Source: RYN-230 sp963713815
GTDB taxonomy: Bacteria > Actinomycetota > Actinomycetes > Streptosporangiales > Streptosporangiaceae
DNA length: 64,000 bases
NCBI GenBank assembly: GCA_963713815.1
Contig: CAVQNH010000026.1
Span: forward strand, 1 to 64,000
Direction of reading: 5' to 3'
The notes below the pieces were generated by a model. The model was not told the DNA's origin and made no database searches. It was given only the letters and a program-made list of their open reading frames with translations. Made by a program: the position numbers and the translations under genes. Below are positions 8,574 through 16,813 of the stretch, piece after piece. Numbering within the stretch: position 1 is the first letter of the stretch; each line of letters begins with the position of its first letter.

Positions 8574-8592
8574 GATCACCTTCGAGGTGATC
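8574..8592. terminator. Short perfect hairpin between DUF6529 gene and cbt promoter
   Basis: GATCACCT (8574-8581), loop TCG, AGGTGATC (8585-8592): an eight-pair stem 54 bp beyond the stop of the minus-strand DUF6529 gene. It may terminate that transcript before the cbt promoter. No T-tract. Confidence 0.4.
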
Positions 8593-8646
8593 TTCACGAT
8601 CCTGATCGCGCGGCGCGGGCCCGTCCGCTGACACCGGCGTGCCGCC

Positions 8647-9216
8647 CTACAGGTGCGGGAGCTGGTTGCCGTTGTAGAACCACAGCGCTGAGGAGTACCA
8701 CAGCACGGCAACAGTGACCGCGAGTGTCCCGCCCACGGCTGGCAGCACCCATCCGGGGAGCCTCCTCGTGCGCACCAGCAGGACTTTCGCGGTGAACGCA
8801 CCGTAGAAAAAGCACCCGGCCAGGGAATGCACTGCGACCCGCACGCTGGTCATCTGCACGCCATAGGCGATCAGGCAATGCGCGGCGACCGGGAGGCTGA
8901 GCGCGAACAGCGCGAACCCCGTGATCCGGTGTGCCCGCCGCACCGGGTGCGGCGGGCTGCCTGCCAGCGGCAGCTTCCGGTACATCCACAGGGCCAGCAG
9001 CACCTGCAGCGCGGCCAGGCCCAGCAGCACGCTGGCCAGCAGCGCCTTCAGCGCGACCGCGGCGAGGTACTGGCGCCCGAACAAGCTGGCTGCCGGGTCC
9101 ACGGTATGGACCCGGCCCGCCACGTACAGCGCCGCGGCCACGCCGGCGGCCAGCAGGCCTATGCCTGCCACCCGTATCCGGGGTATCCCCCCGCCCGGGG
9201 GACTACGTGGCGTCAT
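8647..9216 (-). CDS. DUF6529-type integral membrane protein
   Basis: A 189-residue membrane protein with about five hydrophobic segments: VAGIGLLAAGVAAALYVAG (about 16-34), LKALLASVLLGLAALQVLLALW (about 56-77), HRITGFALFALSLPVAAHCL, VHSLAGCFFYGAFTAKVLL (with conserved HS and Y), and VGGTLAVTVAVLWYSSALWF at the C-terminus. Histidines in the third and fourth helices recall cytochrome b561-like haem ligands, but this is inference. It resembles DUF6529 proteins of actinomycetes; function unknown. Starts upstream of the cbt operon but ends before its promoter. Confidence 0.75.
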   Translation of the reverse strand: MTPRSPPGGGIPRIRVAGIGLLAAGVAAALYVAGRVHTVDPAASLFGRQYLAAVALKALLASVLLGLAALQVLLALWMYRKLPLAGSPPHPVRRAHRITGFALFALSLPVAAHCLIAYGVQMTSVRVAVHSLAGCFFYGAFTAKVLLVRTRRLPGWVLPAVGGTLAVTVAVLWYSSALWFYNGNQLPHL

Positions 9217-9484
9217 ATCCCAACCTGGCCGCGGTCCAGCCCCTCGTGGCCGCTGACGTGGCGCCGCGCCTGCGGCCCAGCCTCAGCCGCATCATGCCGG
9301 TTGATCAGATTGCCCAGCACCCAGCTCCCCCCGTCTGGCCCCTATGGGAGTCACGTCCGGCCAGGCCACACGGTTCAGCCGGTGGCGCGGAGGCCGCCGC
9401 CGGCCGTGATGGAGCCAGGCGAAGAGACCCGCGGAGCGACCTACCGGACATGGCCTTGGGCGGGTTCCGCCCCTGCTATGTTGA

Positions 9485-9613
9485 AACGGAAGGGGAGTAG
9501 TCCTTTCGTCGGCTGGTTCGACATGCTGGCGCGCGGTGCGCGCCCGGCCACCGGGTCACGGTGACGTGGCGGACGAGACCTTCGGCTGTTGAGTGCATCC
9601 GGCCGAAGGGACA
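9485..9613 (+). promoter_or_regulatory. Manganese (yybP-ykoY) riboswitch
   Basis: The leader of the GDT1-family gene contains both conserved ends of the yybP-ykoY RNA: AGGGGAGTAG at 9491-9500 and GACGAGACCTTCGG at 9572-9585, with a GC-rich hairpin between. The distal part CCTTCGGC (9580-9587) pairs with GCCGAAGG (about 9602-9609). This RNA senses Mn2+ and is known to sit in front of TMEM165/GDT1-type (UPF0016) manganese exporters, exactly as here. Confidence 0.85.
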
Positions 9614-9662
9614 TTAGGAGGATCCCGGGTCGGATAGGCAACCGACCGATGGGATCTCCGCG

Positions 9663-10268
9663 TTGTCTTACCTGGCTGCTGCCGCCGTCGCGTTCGGCCT
9701 GACGTTTCTGGGCGAGCTCCCGGACAAGTCGCTGTTCGCATCGCTAGTCCTGGGTACCCGCTACCGGCCCGCATACGTGTGGGCCGGGGCCGCGGCCGCG
9801 TTCGCGGTTCAGATGGCCATCGCGGTCACAGCCGGGCGGCTGCTCTCCCTGCTGCCGCAGCACCTCGTGGACGGGATCGTGGCCGTGCTGTTCCTGGCCG
9901 GATCGGCCTACTTGTGGCGGAGCAGTTTCCGCCCGCAGCATCCGGAAGGGGCGGACGCGGCCCGCCAGGGCAGCCCGCCCGCATCCTTCCTGCGGATCGC
10001 GGGAACCAGCTTCGGCGTGGTCTTCCTGGCCGAGTGGGGCGACATCACCCAGCTCACCGCGGCGAACCTGGCCGCCCGCTACAACCCCGTGGCCGTGTTC
10101 GCCGGGGCAGTCCTCGGGCTATGGGTGGTCGCAGCCCTGGCCATCAACCTCGGGGCCAAGAGCCTGGAGCTCATTCCCATGGCCTGGGTACGCCGCATCA
10201 CCGCGACCATCCTGCTGGGCCTCGGCATCTACACTGCCGTCATCGCCCTGACCGGCTGGCGGAGCTGA
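9663..10268 (+). CDS. TMEM165/GDT1 family (UPF0016) Mn2+/Ca2+ transporter
   Basis: Cation transporter with two repeats of three helices. Each repeat carries the family signature E-x-G-D-like motif: GELPDKSLFASLVLGTRY (about residues 17-34) and AEWGDITQLTAANLAARY (about 122-139). The total, 201 residues, is normal. Membrane protein, likely exporting manganese, consistent with the manganese riboswitch ahead of it. The start codon appears to be TTG at 9663, giving LSYLAAAAVAFGLTFLGELP; no ATG is available nearby. The linker between repeats (RPQHPEGADAARQGS) is short and polar. Confidence 0.9.
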   Translation: MSYLAAAAVAFGLTFLGELPDKSLFASLVLGTRYRPAYVWAGAAAAFAVQMAIAVTAGRLLSLLPQHLVDGIVAVLFLAGSAYLWRSSFRPQHPEGADAARQGSPPASFLRIAGTSFGVVFLAEWGDITQLTAANLAARYNPVAVFAGAVLGLWVVAALAINLGAKSLELIPMAWVRRITATILLGLGIYTAVIALTGWRS

Positions 10269-10695
10269 ACCCCGTATTCCTCGAGCAGGTATCCAGGTCG
10301 TTGCCGGGGCTGGCCCGGGTGCCGAGACTTGCTATCGGGTGACTGAGGTGCGAGGGTGGGCACGAAAGCAAGCGGTAGATTCTGCCCCGGACCCTGGCAG
10401 TCAAGTTATGTGATCCTGGGGGTGCGGGTGAGCCATTTCAGGCGGCGGCTGCCTCGCTAATCGGAGCGCTTACGCAGCTGTTCATCCGCTGTTAATTCGG
10501 CGGGAACGCCCCAGCGGGGGCCCGCCTCCGATGCCCATAGGGAACTAGCCGCACCGGCCCTAAATCAGCGTTATTGCTGTTTCTGCATTTGCGACGGCGC
10601 AGACAGCGAGTTTCGCATGCCGTCTGCGCCGCCAGCTCGTCAATCATGGCAAATCGCGCACTACATCGGCCACTCGCGAACTACAGGAGCCCCTT
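10269..10695. other. Intergenic region with one stem-loop
   Basis: 427 bp without a gene I can support. It contains a nine-pair stem-loop: GGCGCAGAC (10596-10604) and GTCTGCGCC (10622-10630) with a 17-nt loop, located 66 bp before the secreted hydrolase start. It may be a regulatory leader structure or terminator of the GDT1 transcript. Confidence 0.4.
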
Positions 10696-11562
10696 GTGAA
10701 GAAGATCGAGTCCGCCCGCGCCCGGCTGTTCCGGCGCGGTGGGATAGTCGCAGGCCTGGTCGCCGTGGCCGGACTGGCGGTGACAGGAGCGGCTGCCGCC
10801 TCTGCCCAGTCGCCAGTGACGTCGCATCACACGTCGGGGCCGCTGCCCACGATCGTGCTGGAGCACGGTGCCTGGGCGAACAGCGCGAGCTGGAACGGCG
10901 TGGTGCGGCGGCTGCAGGCAGACGGTTACCCGGTGGACGTGCCACCGAACCCGCTGCAGGGTCTCGCCTATGACCCGGCTTACCTGGCCGACTTCCTGCA
11001 GACCATTTCCGGGCCCATCGTCCTGGTCGGGCACTCTTACGGCGGCGCGGTCATCACGAACGCCGCCACCGGGAACAAGCAGGTCAAGGCGCTCGTCTAT
11101 GTGGACGCGTTCGCGCCCGATCAGGGCCAGACCATCGGGCAGCTCGCCTCAGCCGTGCCCGGGTCCTGCGTCGTGGCGGCCGACCCGACCACCATCTTCA
11201 ATCTCGCGACGTTCCCCGGTGCGCCGGCCGGCGTGTTCGACGCGTACGTCAAGCAGAGCCTGTTCCCCTCGTGCTTCGCCAACGGCCTGCCGCTCAGGGA
11301 AGCCCGGGTACTCGCCGCAGCGCAGGAGCCGCTCTCGACCATCGCGCTGGGCCAGAAGAGCGGCGTGCCGGCCTGGAAGACGATCCCGTCGTGGGCCGTG
11401 GTCGGCACCGCTGACCACGTCATCCCGCCGGCCGAGCAGCTGGCCATGGCCCGGCACGCCCACGCGCACATCACCGAGGTGCGCGCACCGCACCTGTCCA
11501 TGATCTCCGATCCAGGTGTCGTCACCCGGGTCATCGTCGACGCGGCGCACGCGACGGGCTGA
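10696..11562 (+). CDS. Secreted alpha/beta hydrolase
   Basis: A 288-residue esterase-like hydrolase. The N-terminus has a twin-basic (RR) charged region and hydrophobic core VAGLVAVAGLAVTGAAAASA (about 19-38), a signal peptide with likely cleavage after ASA. The mature part has the oxyanion motif LEHGAWAN (about 55-62), nucleophile GHSYGG (Ser about residue 116), an acidic residue in VGTADHVIPP and a histidine in APHLSM near the end. Fold and motifs match the salicylate-esterase/EstC-like subfamily. It starts at GTG 10696. A cytoplasmic paralogue lies at 12901 with an SDR gene between them, suggesting a duplicated unit. Confidence 0.87.
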   Translation: MKKIESARARLFRRGGIVAGLVAVAGLAVTGAAAASAQSPVTSHHTSGPLPTIVLEHGAWANSASWNGVVRRLQADGYPVDVPPNPLQGLAYDPAYLADFLQTISGPIVLVGHSYGGAVITNAATGNKQVKALVYVDAFAPDQGQTIGQLASAVPGSCVVAADPTTIFNLATFPGAPAGVFDAYVKQSLFPSCFANGLPLREARVLAAAQEPLSTIALGQKSGVPAWKTIPSWAVVGTADHVIPPAEQLAMARHAHAHITEVRAPHLSMISDPGVVTRVIVDAAHATG

Positions 11563-11621
11563 CCACCGCCGGGCACAGGGCCACAACCAGGGCGTGACCG
11601 AGATCGCGAAAGGAGACGGGT

Positions 11622-12410
11622 ATGGACCTCGATCTGGACGGCAAGGTGGCGGTGGTTACCGGCGCGGGCAAGGGCATCGGGCTGGCCGTCACCAGGGCGC
11701 TGGCCGGCGAGGGCGCCTCTGTCGTCGCCGGATCGCATTCCACCGGCACTCTCGACGGCCTCAAGGGGGTTACCCCCGTGGCGGTTGACTTGTCCGCGGC
11801 AGACGGGCCGGCACGGCTGATCCAGCGTGCGATCGAGGAGCACGGTCAGATTGACGTGCTGGTCAACAACGTCGGCGCGGTCCGGATGCGGACGGAGGGG
11901 TTCCTGGGCACCAGCGACGAGGATTTTGCCTGGGCGATGCAGATGAACTTCTTCATCGCGCTGCGGGCCAGCCGGGCGGCGATCACCGCGATGGCCGGGC
12001 GGGGCACCGGCGCGATCGTCAACGTCGCCTCGGTCAATGCCTTCTTCCAGCCGGACGCGGCCACGATCGACTACGGCGCGGCAAAGGCCGCGCTGGTCAA
12101 TCTCACCAAGACCCTGGCCCAGGAGTTCGGTCCCCGGGGGATCAGGGTCAACGCAGTGTCACCCGGCCCTGTGGCGACCGACTTGTGGCTGGGGGAGCAC
12201 GGCGTGGCCGAGACGGTGGCGAAGGCGACGGGCGTGGACGCCGACACCGCCCGTCAGACGATCATCGCCGGGATCGGCGGGTTCGCCACCGGGCGCTTCA
12301 CCACCCCCGAGGAGGTCGCCACGCTGATCACCTTCCTGGCATCGGGCCGCGCCGGGAACATCACCGGCGTCAACTACATCATTGACGGCGGCCTGATCAA
12401 GACAACCTGA
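11622..12410 (+). CDS. SDR family oxidoreductase
   Basis: Classical short-chain dehydrogenase/reductase (262 residues). Rossmann motif TGAGKGIG (about 13-20), NNVG (NNAG variant, about 84-87), catalytic Ser in NVASVNAF, Tyr-x-x-x-Lys as YGAAKAALVN (about 152-161), and the C-terminal INYIIDGG-type ending GVNYIIDGGLIKTT. Reduces or oxidises an unknown alcohol/ketone with NAD(P)H. ATG 11622 has AAAGGAG 7 bases upstream. It lies 59 bp after the secreted hydrolase and is probably co-transcribed with it. Confidence 0.92.
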   Translation: MDLDLDGKVAVVTGAGKGIGLAVTRALAGEGASVVAGSHSTGTLDGLKGVTPVAVDLSAADGPARLIQRAIEEHGQIDVLVNNVGAVRMRTEGFLGTSDEDFAWAMQMNFFIALRASRAAITAMAGRGTGAIVNVASVNAFFQPDAATIDYGAAKAALVNLTKTLAQEFGPRGIRVNAVSPGPVATDLWLGEHGVAETVAKATGVDADTARQTIIAGIGGFATGRFTTPEEVATLITFLASGRAGNITGVNYIIDGGLIKTT

Positions 12411-12900
12411 GGCCAGTTCTCCCATTCTGATGCCAGCACTGAAGAACTGTCCCGCGAGGTCGGGGAATTGGCCGGCACCTGGCGGGCATGATTATCCTGA
12501 AATCGTGTTTCCCGGCCCGTTGCCGGCGGTTCACGCCACCGCCGGAAACAGCCGGCTGCAGACCGACTTCGCAGGGGCACGAAGCAGGCATGACCGCCGC
12601 GGGCCTTGCTATCCGGCTCCCGCCGTGCAACCGTGGGAGAGCGATTAATGGAAATGCTGCTCCAGCCCCCGGCAGTCAGAATATGCGGCCTGGAGATGTG
12701 CCCGAGCAGCGTCCGAATCTCGTTGCTGCGAAGTTCCGCGTTCTGCGCTTCTGGCACCGCTGGGTGGCCTTCGCAGGGCAAACGGTGTTCTGCGGGCCGC
12801 TCTTTACGGCGAGCGGGCACATCAGCACGGCATGCGGATTCCCGCACAAGAGGCAACGAGGACCGTCGTGAAGACGGTTATGAGGAAGGAATCACCCCGT
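12411..12900. other. Intergenic region, nothing recognised
   Basis: 490 bp between the SDR and the second hydrolase. The open frames on both strands are cysteine/arginine-rich and overlap each other. I see no domain, no repeat and no convincing RNA. It probably holds the promoter of the downstream hydrolase. Confidence 0.4.
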
Positions 12901-13605
12901 ATGAATGCTCGACCGAATATCGTTCTTGTGCATGGCGCGTGGGCGGACGGCTCATGCTGGAGCGCCGTCATCGAGCGCCTGCAGGCCGGCGGCTACAACG
13001 TCACCGCCCCCCAGTTCCCGGAGTCCTCGCTGGACGCCGACGTCGCACGGCTGCGCCAGGTGCTGGACCGCCAGGACGGCCCGACCGTCGTCGCCGGCCA
13101 CTCCTACGGCGGCCAGATCATGACCGCCCTGGGTACGGACGCGCCAAACGTGGCCGGACTGGTCTACATCGCGGCCTTCGGGCTGGACGAGGGCGAGTCG
13201 ATCGGCGGGCTGCTGGCGCAGGGAGGTCCCCCGACCCCGGCGCTCGCGCACCTGGACTTCGACAAGCAGGGCTTCGCCTGGGTGCCGGAGGATGACTTCG
13301 TGAACCACTTCGCCGCTGACATAGACCCGGTCAAGGCCCGGGTCATGTTCGCCGTGCAGCAAGCGCTGGCCGGCAGCACCCTGCAGGACGTGATGGGCGT
13401 CCCGGCCTGGAAATCACACCCGTCCTGGTTCCTGGTCGCCGGGAACGATGAGGCGATCCCGCCCGACGCCGAGCGCCAGTTCGCCAAGCGCATGGGCGCG
13501 ACCACCATCGAAATCCCGTCGGGCCACTGCGCGATGGTCTCCCACCCCGACGACGTGGCACAACTCATCAAGACGGCCGCCGACGCCGTCCAGGCCACCA
13601 GCTAA
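12901..13605 (+). CDS. Cytoplasmic alpha/beta hydrolase
   Basis: A 234-residue alpha/beta hydrolase without signal peptide. Motifs: NIVLVHGAWADGSCW (oxyanion region, about 5-19), nucleophile GHSYGGQ (Ser about 71), late acid in AGNDEAIPPDAERQF and histidine in IPSGHCAMVSHP (about 208-219). It is clearly paralogous to the secreted hydrolase at 10696 (same HGAW, GHSYGG and LVY-AF blocks). ATG 12901 gives the start MNARPNIVLVHG and has AGGAAGGA about 10 bases upstream; an ATG at 12880 is also possible. Substrate unknown, likely a small ester. Confidence 0.88.
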   Translation: MNARPNIVLVHGAWADGSCWSAVIERLQAGGYNVTAPQFPESSLDADVARLRQVLDRQDGPTVVAGHSYGGQIMTALGTDAPNVAGLVYIAAFGLDEGESIGGLLAQGGPPTPALAHLDFDKQGFAWVPEDDFVNHFAADIDPVKARVMFAVQQALAGSTLQDVMGVPAWKSHPSWFLVAGNDEAIPPDAERQFAKRMGATTIEIPSGHCAMVSHPDDVAQLIKTAADAVQATS

Positions 13606-13633
13606 ATCCGCTGGACGGGCGGCCCGGCCACCC

Positions 13634-14473
13634 TCAGGCGCGGATTACCCGTAGCCCCGCGTCCTGCAGGTCGCACGCCTGGTCCTGGGGCACGCCGCTG
13701 TCGGTGATCAGCGTGTCAACCTGGTCCAGGTCGCCGTAGCGGAGCAGGCTGGCTACTCCGATCTTGGAGTGGTCGGCGAGCAGCACGGTGTGCTGGGCGA
13801 TGGAGAGCGTGGCGCGTTTCACGGCGGCTTCGGCCGGGTCCGGGGTGGTCAGGCCGTTCTCGGGTGAGAGGCCGTTGGTGCCGAGGAACGCCACGGTTAC
13901 CCGCAGCCTGGACAGTGTGTCGAGCGCCCAGTCGTCGACGCACGCCAGGCTGCGCGGGCGGACCCGGCCGCCCACCGCGAGCACCGTGAGGTTCGGGTGG
14001 CGGGCAAGCGTGCTGGCGATGTAGCCGCCGTTGGTCACGATAGTAAGACTGCAGTCAGCAGGCAGCACCGCGGCGAGGAAGCTGGTGGTACTTCCGGCCT
14101 CGATGAAGGCGGACCCTTCCCCGGGCAGCTCGGTGAGGGCTGCCAGGGCAATGCGTTCTTTCTCCGGTCTCATGAGGTCGTGGCGGGCCTCGATCGGTGG
14201 CTCGAACGTCACCCTCTCGACCGGGATCGCGCCACCGTGCACGCGCCGGATGAGACCGCGCTGCTCCAGATCCGCCAGATCGCGCCGGATGGTCTCGCCG
14301 ACCACGGCGAAACGGTCTGCGAGCGAGGAGACCGAGACCCGTTTCTCCTGCCGGATCAGGGCCAGGATTTCCTCCTGGCGCTCGTCGCTGAACAAGCCGG
14401 GCCGCCCGGTGTCGCGCGGCCCGCTGGTGCTGCTGGCTCTCGCGCCGTCGGCCAGCGGTCTTTCAGTGGGCAA
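13634..14473 (-). CDS. DeoR/GlpR family transcriptional regulator
   Basis: Sugar-phosphate-responsive repressor type. After a non-conserved 27-residue N-terminus, the DeoR HTH reads ERQEEILALIRQEKRVSVSSL then FAVVGETIRRDLADLEQRGL and RRVHGGA (residues about 31-80). The C-terminal sensor domain (DeoRC, about 95-260) has AGSTTSFLA, VTNGG, VGGRVRPRS and LGTNGLSPENGLTT, the usual phosphate/sugar site. No sugar kinase or transporter is adjacent. A 7-bp inverted repeat at 14641-14668, between this gene and the divergent nucleotidyltransferase-like gene, is a candidate operator. The ATG/GTG choice near 14473 is uncertain; shorter starts are possible. Confidence 0.9.
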   Translation of the reverse strand: MPTERPLADGARASSTSGPRDTGRPGLFSDERQEEILALIRQEKRVSVSSLADRFAVVGETIRRDLADLEQRGLIRRVHGGAIPVERVTFEPPIEARHDLMRPEKERIALAALTELPGEGSAFIEAGSTTSFLAAVLPADCSLTIVTNGGYIASTLARHPNLTVLAVGGRVRPRSLACVDDWALDTLSRLRVTVAFLGTNGLSPENGLTTPDPAEAAVKRATLSIAQHTVLLADHSKIGVASLLRYGDLDQVDTLITDSGVPQDQACDLQDAGLRVIRA

Positions 14474-14638
14474 GAGGTTCTCCCCGTGTCCGGGTGGACA
14501 GTAACGATGCCTCGCTGAGCTGTGAGCAGAGCTGCTGGCTGGCTCCTGCGGGAGCGCCGCCAGCCAGGTCCGCGGCAGGGTGTCCCGCGACCCTACCTGC
14601 CCAGGTCAGCTGACGCTGTAACAAAGCCGCAACGAGTG

Positions 14639-14668
14639 TTGACTTTACACTTATAGCAACTTAAAGTC
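14639..14668 (+). promoter_or_regulatory. Promoter overlapped by an inverted repeat (candidate DeoR operator)
   Basis: TTGACT (14639-14644) and TAAAGT (14662-14667) are 17 bases apart and point toward the gene at 14764. The same bases contain GACTTTA (14641-14647) and TAAAGTC (14662-14668), a perfect 7-bp inverted repeat, so a bound repressor would cover both promoter boxes. The stretch is much more AT-rich than its surroundings. Confidence 0.5.
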
Positions 14669-14763
14669 ACATCATCTTCAGCTAGCCTTCCACCCACAAG
14701 GCACTGGCGACTCGTCAAACACTTGGTCAGCGCCTTCAAGCGTCAATCTGATGCCATGTGAGA

Positions 14764-15216
14764 ATGAGTGAATTTAAGCCCATCAGCCGGGCTACGGCCC
14801 GGCGGCATCTCGTGCAGGTCGCCGACCGAGCGCGGGCGTACAACGCGGATCCAGCCCGGCTGCTGAGCATCGGGGAGATCGCGGTGTTCGGGAGTTACCT
14901 GGATCCGGTGGCCGGCTACCCGGGCGATCTCGATCTGGCCGTTTCCGTCGTGCGCCGCGACAGCGACCGGGATCTGTACGTCCGGAAAGTACTCGCCTAC
15001 GCACGAGCCAGCGGCCGGCGCTTCGACGCCTTCCATGAGCTGCTCTACTGGCCTGCCCGGGAGCTCCGGATGATCCTGAAGAATCGTTCACCGGCGATCA
15101 GCATCACCGACGAGGACATCAGCCAGTTCACCGGCTGCTTCGAGATCATCTACGCGATCGGCGAGGACCCGGACGCGATCCCCCCGCCGCCGGACGCGAC
15201 GGCCGAACGCATCTGA
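14764..15216 (+). CDS. Nucleotidyltransferase-like domain protein
   Basis: A 150-residue protein with the polymerase-beta-like signature GSYLDPVAGYPGDLDLAV (residues about 43-60): GSY (for GSF/S) and the D-L-D metal-binding pair. The rest (RKVLAYARASGRRFDAFHEL, ending PPPPDATAERI) is conserved-looking but unassigned; it is much shorter than aminoglycoside transferases and lacks a HEPN partner gene. Possible roles include MNT-type toxin/antitoxin or an orphan transferase; none can be proven. Starts at ATG 14764 (a GTG at 14758 is alternative), divergent from the DeoR gene. Confidence 0.7.
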   Translation: MSEFKPISRATARRHLVQVADRARAYNADPARLLSIGEIAVFGSYLDPVAGYPGDLDLAVSVVRRDSDRDLYVRKVLAYARASGRRFDAFHELLYWPARELRMILKNRSPAISITDEDISQFTGCFEIIYAIGEDPDAIPPPPDATAERI

Positions 15217-15228
15217 CACCTGGCCTGG

Positions 15229-15924
15229 TTAGCGTGCTTCGAGGAATCTGAGGACGGCGAGGACGCGGCGGTGCTCGGTGTCGGTTTCGGGCAGGTTGAG
15301 TTTGGTCAGGATGCTGCGGACGTGTTTTTCGACGGTGCCTTCGGTGACGTAGATCCGGCGGGCGATGCCGGCGTTGGAGGCGCCTTCGGCCATCAGGGCC
15401 AGGACTTCGTGTTCGCGGGGGGACAGGACGTCGAGGGGGTCGCGGCGGCGGCGGGCCTGGATGAGTTCGGAGACCAGGGACGGGTCGACGACGGAGGCGC
15501 CGGCGGTGATCCGGCTGATGGTGTCGATGAATTCGGCGACGTTGGTGATGCGGCTTTTGAGCAGGTAGCCGGTGCGTTCCCCGCCGGCCAGCAGGTCCAT
15601 GGCCTCGTCGACTTCGACGTGGGCGGACAGCACGATGATGGCGGTGGCGGGCAGTTCGGCGCGGATGACCTGGGCGGCTTGCAGGCCCTCGGTGGCGTGC
15701 CCGGGGGGCATCCGGATGTCGATGATGGCCAGGTCGGGCTGGGCGGAGCGGGTCAGCGCGAGGAGTTCGGGGCTGTTGCCGGCCTGGCCGGCGACGTCGA
15801 AGCCGGAGCGCTCCAGCAGGCTGGCCAGGCCCTCGCGGAGCAGGACGTCGTCATCGGCGAGCACGACCCGCGGTGCGGGCCGGCTCAGCGGCGCTGCGCC
15901 GGCTGTCCCAGACGGTGACGGCAT
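15229..15924 (-). CDS. NarL/LuxR-type response regulator
   Basis: A 231-residue two-component regulator. Receiver domain residues about 20-140: acidic pocket LADDD, phospho-acceptor Asp in LAIIDIRMP (about 67), Thr/Ser switch in IIVLSAHVEV, and Lys in YLLKSRI. LuxR-type HTH at the C-terminus: LSPREHEVLALMAEGASNAG then YVTEGTVEKHVRSILTKL. It belongs to the actinomycete class with the insertion GERTGYLLKSR. No histidine kinase is adjacent; an HD protein precedes it. It starts at ATG 15924; the open frame continues upstream over the HD gene but in the wrong register. Confidence 0.92.
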   Translation of the reverse strand: MPSPSGTAGAAPLSRPAPRVVLADDDVLLREGLASLLERSGFDVAGQAGNSPELLALTRSAQPDLAIIDIRMPPGHATEGLQAAQVIRAELPATAIIVLSAHVEVDEAMDLLAGGERTGYLLKSRITNVAEFIDTISRITAGASVVDPSLVSELIQARRRRDPLDVLSPREHEVLALMAEGASNAGIARRIYVTEGTVEKHVRSILTKLNLPETDTEHRRVLAVLRFLEAR

Positions 15925-16015
15925 CCCACGATTATCGGCCCGGGCGGGAGCCGCGCCCAGCGGCCGGAGCATTCCCGCGCCCACCTGCTGATCCACTAAC
16001 CGGGGAGACCGGGCG

Positions 16016-16663
16016 CTACTCCGGCCAATCCGAGGTCTCGATGATGTCGACGAAGTTGCCGCGCTGGAAACCGGGGACGAACCGCTGGAGGACGTCGGCG
16101 TTGACGGTGCCGAACGTGGTGTCTGGCCTGGGCTCCATGCCGTCGGTGAACGCCTGCAGGATCTGGCGTTTGAAGTCCGGCCGCGGGTGCAGCGCGGTGA
16201 TGGCGGCCCGGTCGGTGTCGCTGATGTCGTGATAGCCGATGCCGAGCACGTCGTACTCCACCCCCGCCGTGACCAGCGCGACCTCGGGTTCCATGAACTC
16301 CGGGATGCCGGGCGTGGTGTGCAGCGCGATGGCGGTCCATACCCGGCGGATGCTGTCCTCGGGCACGCCATGGCCCTGCAGGAAGTGGCGGGCCTCGTCG
16401 GCGCTGTTCACCTCGAAGCGGCGGCCGCTATCGCGGAACTCTGCGTTCAGGCCGAGGTCGTGGAACATCGCCCCGATGTACAGCAGTTCGGGGTCGAAGC
16501 TGAGGCCGCGGTTGCCGCCCTGCAGGCTGCCCCACCAGAAGACCCGGCGGGAGTGGTTGTACACCAGGTCGCTGGTGCGATCCCGGATCAGCTCGGTGGC
16601 CTCGCGGGCCAGCTTGGTGTCCGGGACCGTCACCCCGGCCACGGTCTGTCCGCTGTTCAGCAT
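16016..16663 (-). CDS. HD domain phosphohydrolase (cyanamide hydratase-like)
   Basis: A 215-residue metal-dependent HD-superfamily protein. H..HD landmarks: NHSRRVFWWG (about 36-45), IGAMFHDLGLN (about 61-71, the HD pair) and the later AIALHTTPG and VEYDVLGI. The arrangement resembles HD proteins related to cyanamide hydratase (DDI2-like), so a small-nitrile or nucleotide substrate is possible. ATG 16663 is preferred because GGAGGAGG lies 6 bases upstream. It ends 92 bp before the response regulator and could be in the same transcript. Confidence 0.85.
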   Translation of the reverse strand: MLNSGQTVAGVTVPDTKLAREATELIRDRTSDLVYNHSRRVFWWGSLQGGNRGLSFDPELLYIGAMFHDLGLNAEFRDSGRRFEVNSADEARHFLQGHGVPEDSIRRVWTAIALHTTPGIPEFMEPEVALVTAGVEYDVLGIGYHDISDTDRAAITALHPRPDFKRQILQAFTDGMEPRPDTTFGTVNADVLQRFVPGFQRGNFVDIIETSDWPE

Positions 16664-16813
16664 CACTGCCTCCTCCATCGTGCGCGCAAGCCAGGCGCCT
16701 GGCGGGTCGTGCCCTCTACCGCCCACGATCGCTCGCCGGCGCGGCCCGGTCTGCCTGGCAGGCGGGCAGCCCCCGTACCGGCTAGCCGGAACCTGGACTT
16801 GGGTGCTGGCCGG

